Of a DNA stretch of 9,194 nt, positions 5,558-9,194 are shown piece after piece. The notes beneath the pieces are model-generated. The model made no database searches. It saw only the letters and a program-made list of their open reading frames with translations, and was not told the DNA's origin. Source of the DNA: Candidatus Taylorbacteria bacterium RIFCSPLOWO2_01_FULL_50_130 (GTDB lineage Bacteria; Patescibacteriota; Minisyncoccia; Phycocordibacterales; UBA10002); NCBI GenBank assembly GCA_001821155.1, contig MHSB01000060.1:1-9194 (forward strand), read 5' to 3'. The position numbers and the translations under genes are program-made. Numbering within the stretch: position 1 is the stretch's first letter; each line of letters opens with the position of its first letter.

Positions 5558-6571
5558 CTAGCGTTTCGCAATGATGGTTTTCTTGTACGTAGGAAGATGC
5601 TCCAGCGCAATGCCGGTTCCTTTTGCCACGCAGAAAAGTGCGTCCTTGGCAAGCATCGCCTTGACGCCGGTGCGGCGGAAGACAAGTTCCGGAAAATTGC
5701 GAAGTTGGGACGTGCCGCCTGTCATGATAATCCCGCGATCAATGATGTCGGCGGAGAGCTCCGGCGGCGTCTCCTGAAGCACGTCTTTGAGCGATTTGAC
5801 GATTTCGCGCAGTTCTCTCCCGATGGATCGCACGATTTCATTGGTCTTCACCTCGGCAGCGCGCGGCAAACCGGTGACAAAATCGCGCCCCTTTATCATG
5901 ATGGACAGTTCCTCTTCAAGCGGCACCGCGGAGCCGATTTCTATCTTGATGGTCTCCGCCATTTTGTCCCCGATTGCGAGATTAAATGTCTTTTTGATGT
6001 AGTCTGCTATTGATTCGTCAATGCGATTCCCCGCGCACTTGACCGACATTGAAGCGACAATGCCCCCGAGCGAGATGACCGCGACATCGGTTGTGCCGCC
6101 GCCGATGTCTATGATCATATGTCCCGCCGGTTCATGAATGGGAATGCCCGCGCCAATTGCCGCGAGAATGGGCTCCTTCACGACGTACGCGTTCTTTGCT
6201 CCCGCCTTGATGGCCGCCTCAATAACGGCGCGCCGCTCGGTGGAGGTAACGCCGGCGGGAACGGAAATGAGTACTTCCGGTTTCCAGATGTTCCATTTGC
6301 CGAGGGCCTTAGTGATGAAATACCGGAGCATCGCCTCTGTCACGCGGTAGTCCGCGATGACTCCGTCTTTCATGGGGCGGTACGCGATAATGGATTCGGG
6401 AGTTTTCCCGAGCATGTTCTTGGCGTCGTTTCCGACTGCGAGTATTTTGTTGTCCTGTTCGGAAACCGCGACGACAGAGGGCTCGTTTAAGACGATGCCC
6501 TTTTTCGGCACGTACACCAGCGTGTTTGCCGTGCCAAGGTCAATGCCAAGTTTGGGAGTGAAGAAACTCAT
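5558..6571 (-). CDS. mreB: Rod-shape protein MreB (bacterial actin)
   Basis: MreB forms ATP-dependent membrane-associated filaments that guide cell-wall synthesis. Counting from ATG 6571 (337 residues), actin-fold motifs are phosphate 1 GIDLGTANT (9-17), the connect region around VLISVPAGVTSTERRA, phosphate 2 DIGGGTTD (155-162) and adenosine motif MTGGTSQL (283-290). FGIxLG-type, family-typical segments such as NEPSVVAV, AYRPMKDGVIADY and GTGIALEHL are also present. The amphipathic N-terminus MSFFTPKLGIDLGT fits the family, so ATG 6571 is preferred over an in-frame TTG at 6583. No Shine-Dalgarno is seen. mreC, often next, is not in the window. Confidence 0.96.
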   Translation of the reverse strand: MSFFTPKLGIDLGTANTLVYVPKKGIVLNEPSVVAVSEQDNKILAVGNDAKNMLGKTPESIIAYRPMKDGVIADYRVTEAMLRYFITKALGKWNIWKPEVLISVPAGVTSTERRAVIEAAIKAGAKNAYVVKEPILAAIGAGIPIHEPAGHMIIDIGGGTTDVAVISLGGIVASMSVKCAGNRIDESIADYIKKTFNLAIGDKMAETIKIEIGSAVPLEEELSIMIKGRDFVTGLPRAAEVKTNEIVRSIGRELREIVKSLKDVLQETPPELSADIIDRGIIMTGGTSQLRNFPELVFRRTGVKAMLAKDALFCVAKGTGIALEHLPTYKKTIIAKR

Positions 6572-6748
6572 AACAGATACCAATCAACGAATGAAAACCA
6601 ATCTACAAATACCTACGAATAAAAAAAGATAATGTTAGAAGCTGGCAACAGGCAGTTAATGATGTAGCACTATATCAAAGAAGAAGCGTTTAGCGTATAG
6701 CGCGCGGTCAGCGAGAAGAAGAGTTTGGCGTGTGGCGTTTAACGATTA
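6572..6748. other. Spacer upstream of mreB with short degenerate repeats
   Basis: No gene is seen. Next to mreB are three degenerate words of the type ACCAATCnACnAAT (6588-6621). Further out is a GC-richer set, GCGTTTAGCGTATAGCG (6688-6704) and GGCGTGTGGCGTTTAACG (6727-6744). TATAGT on the minus strand (6669-6674) could be a -10 box for mreB, but it lacks a good -35. Confidence 0.4.
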
Positions 6749-6925
6749 TAGGACTTGCGCGTTTGGTGTCATTCTCGTGAAGATTGTCCTCGCGAAGGCG
6801 GGGAACGGGAATCCAGAGTGTTATTTCAAGGCCTAGATTCCCGCTGTAGCCTGCCCTCGACCTGATTGGGGGCGGGAATGACAGAATGGGAATACAGCCA
6901 TAATTCGTCAAACGCGTAAGTCCTA
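6749..6925 (-). mobile_element. Palindromic miniature element, copy 3 (177 bp, diverged)
   Basis: The ends are TAGGACTTGCGCGTTTG and CAAACGCGTAAGTCCTA, 17 bp with one mismatch. Its interior follows copy 4 (8101-8274), with GTCATTC..GAATCCAG and the longer arm carrying CCTCGACCTGAT. It is inverted relative to copies 1 and 2. The flanks GATTA and AAGTA do not match, so the target duplication has decayed or been lost; this is likely the oldest copy. Confidence 0.8.
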
Positions 6926-6935
6926 AAGTAAACTA

Positions 6936-6953
6936 CCCTGCGCAAGCGCAGGG
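6936..6953. terminator. Perfect GC-rich hairpin CCCTGCGC-AA-GCGCAGGG
   Basis: An 8-bp stem with a 2-base gap is followed on the plus strand by CGTTTCTCC, a weak U-containing tail. It may terminate plus-strand transcripts or be part of a repeat. A related hairpin, CCCT-C-GCGC-GGA-GCGC-AGGG, occurs at 7143-7162. No adjacent gene needs it in the plus direction. Confidence 0.35.
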
Positions 6954-7032
6954 CGTTTCTCCAACCGAGCGCGTGGTTATAGGTTGAATAATTTTAGCTG
7001 ACGCATGATACCAATACTATTCGGTCTTTCGA

Positions 7033-7070
7033 TTTAGCAAAATTATGACGGCCGTCATAATTTTGCTAAA
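7033..7070. repeat. 38-bp perfect palindrome centred on ACGGCCGT, without a gene
   Basis: TTTAGCAAAATTATGACGG is followed directly by its exact complement. The central ACGGCCGT is the same as in the four palindromes that bracket the two PaaX/Cas2-like genes, but the arms differ. No matching partner or gene lies next to it. Confidence 0.9.
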
Positions 7071-7204
7071 ACTCTATTCCATCCTTTGCTTCTATGTCCG
7101 TTCTGGTCATTACCCGCTATCATATCGTATGTTCCGCCATTACCCTCGCGCGGAGCGCAGGGAGCTCTGGCGGGTCATTAGTAAAGTAGTAGTGGGAGCC
7201 AGAT
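7071..7204. other. Gene-free stretch with nested GC-rich inverted repeats
   Basis: No credible gene is seen. ACCCGC (7112-7117) pairs with GCGGGT (7170-7175), and inside lies CCCT-C-GCGC-GGA-GCGC-AGGG (7143-7162). Related words, TATGTCCGTTCTGGTCATTACCC and TATGTTCCGCCATTACCC, repeat in direct orientation. Confidence 0.4.
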
Positions 7205-7236
7205 TTCCCAAGTTCCCAAGTTCCCAAGTTCCCAAA
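7205..7236. repeat. Tandem TTCCCAAG repeat, four 8-bp units
   Basis: Three perfect TTCCCAAG units and a fourth ending AAA run directly into the palindrome at 7236-7271. It is a simple tandem array whose copy number could vary by slippage. Confidence 0.8.
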
Positions 7237-7271
7237 ATAGTTTTTATCTACGGCCGTAGATAAAAACTATT
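7236..7271. repeat. 36-bp perfect palindrome centred on ACGGCCGT, 3' side of the second PaaX/Cas2-like gene
   Basis: AATAGTTTTTATCTACGG is followed by its exact complement. The inner 34 bp are identical to 7937-7970, on the other side of the gene. It begins 12 bases after the stop codon of the minus-strand gene. Without a following U-tract it is not a typical terminator. Confidence 0.95.
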
Positions 7272-7283
7272 GCGGGTTCTCTG

Positions 7284-7889
7284 TTATCCACGTACATCAT
7301 AGTTATCTTGTATCCCAAAGAACTTCCGTAGTTCTAGAGCAGTATCTATTTCAGTAGCGGTCATGAATCGGACGTACTTTTTCACGTCGTAAAGTTCAAC
7401 CATGTAGGCGACCTCATCTCGACATTCAAATGCATGAACAAAAAATGATTGGTGCATTTCGTAGAAACCAAGACGAAGAAGGTGCCCGCGAAGTGAATCA
7501 CGAGCTTCTCGCTCGTCCTCCGGAATATCAAAACTCACTAAGCGCCATAATTTGTCCCACTTCTTTAATCGCGGTATCTTCATCGTTGCCAGATTGTATG
7601 TGAGCGCGCGTTTCTTCCCTTCTTCACAAAGCGTTATCGTGAAGGTTCCATCTTGATTGCGTCGCGCATCCACAAGATTAGATTCATACAGCGAAGTAAT
7701 GGCGCGATCAAGCAGTTGACGATTGATTGTCCGCCACTCTTTTCCCAATTCCTGAAGAATCTTCCATTGCGCGTTTAGAGTACGGGCACACGAAAGCGCT
7801 ATGCCTCCCTGAAGCAGTAAAAGAAGTTTCCTCTGTATGGAACCAACGCGCTTCCGCTTTTTTTTCGTTCGCTGTTTGATGTTTCGCAT
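7284..7889 (-). CDS. PaaX-like protein: winged helix plus Cas2-like domain (intact copy)
   Basis: The protein has 201 residues. Residues 1-20 are rich in Lys and Arg. Residues 18-100 look like a winged helix (QRKLLLLLQGGIALSCAR, then DRAITSLYESNLVDARRNQD and GTFTITLCEEGKKRALTY). From about 114 follows a Cas2-like domain, WRLVSFDIPEDEREARDSLR (115-134), with Asp121 at the position of the metal-binding Asp of Cas2, then LLRLGFYEMHQSFFVHAFEC and KYVRF. This domain order is that of PaaX-type repressors (DNA-binding domain plus Cas2-like middle domain), and such proteins are often annotated as Cas2. There is no cas1, other cas gene or array here, so a CRISPR role is unsupported. GGAGAAG lies about 9 bases before ATG 7889. 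The gene is bracketed by identical palindromes. Function (repressor, nuclease or mobility protein) is not established. Confidence 0.85.
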   Translation of the reverse strand: MRNIKQRTKKKRKRVGSIQRKLLLLLQGGIALSCARTLNAQWKILQELGKEWRTINRQLLDRAITSLYESNLVDARRNQDGTFTITLCEEGKKRALTYNLATMKIPRLKKWDKLWRLVSFDIPEDEREARDSLRGHLLRLGFYEMHQSFFVHAFECRDEVAYMVELYDVKKYVRFMTATEIDTALELRKFFGIQDNYDVRG

Positions 7890-7914
7890 ATGGCTCTTCT
7901 CCAGTTACCCCTCA

Positions 7915-7945
7915 AGTATAGCAGAATATACAAAATATAGTTTTT
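7915..7945 (-). promoter_or_regulatory. Possible promoter of the PaaX/Cas2-like gene overlapping the palindrome
   Basis: TATACT on the minus strand (7915-7920) is a good -10 box, about 25 bases before ATG 7889. The expected -35 position falls in the end of the 34-bp palindrome (7937-7970), and no TTGACA-like box is present. A protein bound to the palindrome would therefore cover the -35 region, which would permit autoregulation. Confidence 0.45.
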
Positions 7946-7970
7946 ATCTACGGCCGTAGATAAAAACTAT
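7937..7970. repeat. 34-bp perfect palindrome centred on ACGGCCGT, 5' side of the second PaaX/Cas2-like gene
   Basis: ATAGTTTTTATCTACGG plus its exact complement, identical over 34 bp to the copy at 7236-7271. Both copies are followed by TTG. It lies 47 bases upstream of the gene's start codon. Confidence 0.95.
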
Positions 7971-8004
7971 TGACGAGGGATAAAGGGAGGGATGCAAGGG
8001 ATTG

Positions 8005-8036
8005 ACCCCGTAGTACCCGCCTACGACGGGCAGGGA
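8005..8036. repeat. Hairpin repeat CCCCGTAGTA..CCGCC, copy A
   Basis: ACCCCGTAGTA (8005-8015) is followed by CCGCCTACGACGGGCAGGG. The same 11 bases recur at 8462-8472, again followed by CCGCC and ending CAGGG. It appears to be a diverged copy of a small palindromic repeat, with CGTAG pairing with CTACG inside. Confidence 0.5.
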
Positions 8037-8369
8037 TTTTGGCATTGTAAGGGACTATTGCCGAATGGCAAAATCGTCGTTTTTGCCACGCAGAAATAAG
8101 TAGGACTTACGCAATCGGTGTCATTCCCATGAAGCTTGTCCTCGCGAAGGCGGGGAACGGGAATCCAGGGCGTTAAAAAACGACCAAATACTGGATTCCC
8201 GCCGTAGCTTGCCTCGACCTGATCGGGGACGGGAATGACAGAAAAGGAGAAAAGGAAGAAATGCGTAAGTCCTAATAAGGGTTATTTTGGACAAAAAGTG
8301 ACAAAAACGCTATTCGGCAACAGTCCCTATAAAACAGGGCTTTGCGGCGAAGGCGCTATGCCAAAATTC
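8035..8369. repeat. Inverted-repeat element interrupted by miniature element copy 4
   Basis: The left arm 8035-8089 (GATTTTGGCAT..CTATTGCCGAATGGCAAAA..CGTTTTTGCCAC) is reverse-complementary to the right arm 8298-8369 (GTGACAAAAACG..TATTCGGCAACAGTCCC..ATGCCAAAATTC). The right arm carries an extra segment, about 8331-8357, and the left arm has about 9 bases absent from the right. Between them sits copy 4 of the TAGGACTTACGCA element with its target duplication. Removing that copy brings the arms to within about 30 bases of each other. There is no coding capacity. Confidence 0.65.
8101..8274 (-). mobile_element. Palindromic miniature element, copy 4 (174 bp, 5-bp target duplication)
   Basis: The ends are TAGGACTTACGCA and TGCGTAAGTCCTA. 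ATAAG stands on both sides (8096-8100 and 8275-8279), a perfect 5-bp target duplication. It is inverted relative to copies 1 and 2 and about 30 bp longer, because one arm carries GCCGTAGCTTGCCTCGACCTGATCGGGGAC-type sequence in place of the short CGTAGG loop region. It is inserted inside an older inverted repeat. Confidence 0.9.
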
Positions 8370-8378
8370 TACGGTGAG

Positions 8379-8407
8379 TTGACTTTGGGAGAGAGATGTG
8401 CTAGTAA
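8379..8407 (+). promoter_or_regulatory. Possible promoter for the gene starting at 8552
   Basis: TTGACT (8379-8384) is a good -35 box. With a 17-base spacer it is followed by TAGTAA (8402-8407), a poor -10; AGTAAT and TAATAT nearby are alternatives. It would give a leader of roughly 135 bases. Confidence 0.35.
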
Positions 8408-8430
8408 TATGCGTAAATAACCGTCTGTCT

Positions 8431-8452
8431 AAAGGGCGGAAATTGGCCCTTT
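8431..8452 (+). other. Leader hairpin AAAGGGC..GCCCTTT
   Basis: A 7-bp perfect stem with an 8-base loop, in the presumed leader of the gene at 8552. No U-tract follows, so it is more likely a structural or regulatory hairpin than a terminator. Confidence 0.5.
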
Positions 8453-8462
8453 GACAACTAAA

Positions 8463-8499
8463 CCCCGTAGTAGTCCGCCCAAGGCGGAGCGCTACAGGG
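8463..8499. repeat. Hairpin repeat CCCCGTAGTA..CCGCC, copy B
   Basis: CCCCGTAG..CCGCC-CAA-GGCGG..CTACAGGG forms a nested hairpin (outer GTAG/CTAC, inner CCGCC/GGCGG). It shares its first 11 bases, and the CCGCC and CAGGG blocks, with 8005-8036. Confidence 0.55.
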
Positions 8500-8515
8500 C
8501 AAACAATCAACCAAA

Positions 8516-8538
8516 AGCTTCGGCGCGTCGCCGAGGCT
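8516..8538 (+). promoter_or_regulatory. Hairpin next to the ribosome-binding region of the gene at 8552
   Basis: AGCTTCGGCG-CGT-CGCCGAGGCT forms a 10-bp stem (one G-T wobble) with a 3-base loop. The weak Shine-Dalgarno AGAAAGG (8539-8545) follows at once, and ATG is at 8552. The hairpin may shape access to the ribosome-binding site. Confidence 0.5.
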
Positions 8539-8551
8539 AGAAAGGCAAACT

Positions 8552-9194
8552 ATGGCAACACCAACAAGCGGTGACCAAATAGTGGACCAAGTGCAGGATG
8601 CATTTGGCGCCCTGTACAAGGCAAAAATAGATTGGGGCACCTTTGCGGGATTGGCGGATGTAGAGGTGCGGAAATTAGCGCGGGCCACCGCAACGGAAGC
8701 GTTGAAATGGATAAAGCCCGGAAGTCCGTTGAAACACCCGCTAATGAACCGCGGATTGGGCATGCTCTCCGGCAGGATGGACACGGTCGCGGATAAAACT
8801 GGCGATCCTAAGATGAAGCTTCTGTATAGGAAGCTGTCGGACTTCATTGATGAGTTCTGTGGCGCATTCTTTGAACAAGGCGCCACAGAACACGAGCCAA
8901 AAAAGGCAGAGGCGGATGTCTTTATCAAAGAGGCGTTCGCAAAATGCGAAGGGAAGCTCATGGAAGACAACCTCCGGCTCCTCTTGGGAACGCTACCGGA
9001 GAACATGGATGTCGTTGGCAAAGCCCTCGCGGATCGAACGGAGGTGTGGAGAAAGAATAAAAACCTCCTCCACGGCCCGGAAAAGAAGCCGGAGGAGCCG
9101 GGCGCGCCGCTCGGAGAGCGGATGAAGGAAAACTTCGACACCGCCGTGAAGGCGGTAGACCGAGGAATCGGCGACGTCAATACTGAGCTTGCGA
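8552..9194 (+). CDS. Protein of unknown function, N-terminal part (runs off the window)
   Basis: The frame is open from ATG 8552 to the window end, 214 codons without a stop. The protein starts MATPTSGDQIVDQVQDAFGA. It is soluble and charged, without signal peptide or membrane segment, and is mainly helix-favouring (VRKLARATATEALKWIKPGS, MKLLYRKLSDFIDEFCGAFF, EAFAKCEGKLMEDNLRLLLG). A Pro/Glu/Lys linker (GPEKKPEEPGAPLGER) lies near residue 175-192. I recognise no family. It is preferred over the overlapping minus-strand frame (8458-9180) because it has a possible Shine-Dalgarno (AGAAAGG, 6 bases before ATG) and a leader with a possible promoter, and its composition resembles a real protein. 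The minus-strand frame translates to a Ser/Pro/Phe-rich chain typical of antisense. Confidence 0.75.
   Translation, partial: MATPTSGDQIVDQVQDAFGALYKAKIDWGTFAGLADVEVRKLARATATEALKWIKPGSPLKHPLMNRGLGMLSGRMDTVADKTGDPKMKLLYRKLSDFIDEFCGAFFEQGATEHEPKKAEADVFIKEAFAKCEGKLMEDNLRLLLGTLPENMDVVGKALADRTEVWRKNKNLLHGPEKKPEEPGAPLGERMKENFDTAVKAVDRGIGDVNTELA

Noticed and set aside
6926..7032. tRNA or other known RNA gene
   Set aside because: No cloverleaf or T-loop sequence could be found, only short GC-rich hairpins.
7205..7236. CRISPR-like array in the TTCCCAAG tandem
   Set aside because: The units are 8 bp and contiguous with no spacers: a simple tandem repeat.
7284..7889. Cas2 of a CRISPR system
   Set aside because: The C-terminal domain is Cas2-like, but it is fused to a winged helix as in PaaX. 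There is no cas1 or other cas gene, and no repeat-spacer array in the window.
8081..8096. Match of TTTTGCCACGCAGAAA with a stretch within mreB (about 5618-5633)
   Set aside because: Sixteen shared bases with no shared flanks. The mreB copy encodes conserved protein sequence, so it is probably a coincidence, or at most a tiny captured fragment.
8458..9180. Long open frame on the minus strand (240 codons)
   Set aside because: It is antisense to the open plus-strand frame from 8552 and gives a Ser/Pro/Phe-rich low-quality protein. The plus-strand frame has a Shine-Dalgarno-like site, a leader and normal protein composition.

Overview
The window looks like a fragment of a Candidate Phyla Radiation (Patescibacteria, probably Parcubacteria) chromosome. 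This rests on compact housekeeping proteins (a 426-residue ProRS without the editing insertion, a 222-residue delta-prime-like subunit, a single-PDZ RseP), weak or absent Shine-Dalgarno sequences, and spacers filled with palindromes. The standard code fits: all genes read through without in-frame TGA. Of the seven stop codons that can be assigned, five are TAG and two TAA, reading the disrupted gene across its insertion.

Layout. (1) 1-1163: accessory region with a palindromic miniature element and a gene for a PaaX/Cas2-like protein. That gene is broken by a second kind of palindromic miniature element and bracketed by two related 34-bp palindromes. (2) 1316-6571: a minus-strand housekeeping block, transcribed mreB, holB-like, frr, rseP, proS. 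It covers cell shape, replication clamp loading, ribosome recycling, intramembrane proteolysis and tRNA charging. (3) 6572-8551: about 2 kb with only one gene, an intact second PaaX/Cas2-like gene bracketed by two identical 34-bp palindromes. The rest is palindromes, tandem words, two more miniature elements and one nested insertion. (4) 8552-9194: start of a plus-strand gene of unknown function that runs off the window, preceded by a structured leader.

The most unusual signal is the repeated architecture 'palindrome centred on ACGGCCGT, one gene for a winged-helix plus Cas2-like protein, matching palindrome'. It occurs twice with different palindrome arms, and there is one gene-less palindrome of the same type at 7033-7070. 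This looks like a small autonomous or regulatory genetic unit, comparable in layout (not in homology) to REP-associated transposases between REP palindromes.

Four copies of a second repeat, with ends TAGGACTTACGCA/TGCGTAAGTCCTA, are spread over both accessory and housekeeping regions. Three show perfect 5-bp target duplications, so they are mobile miniature elements. One lies directly in front of the frr start codon. Spacers between housekeeping genes carry locus-specific degenerate short-word repeats, and rseP seems to contain an in-frame repeat-derived insertion.
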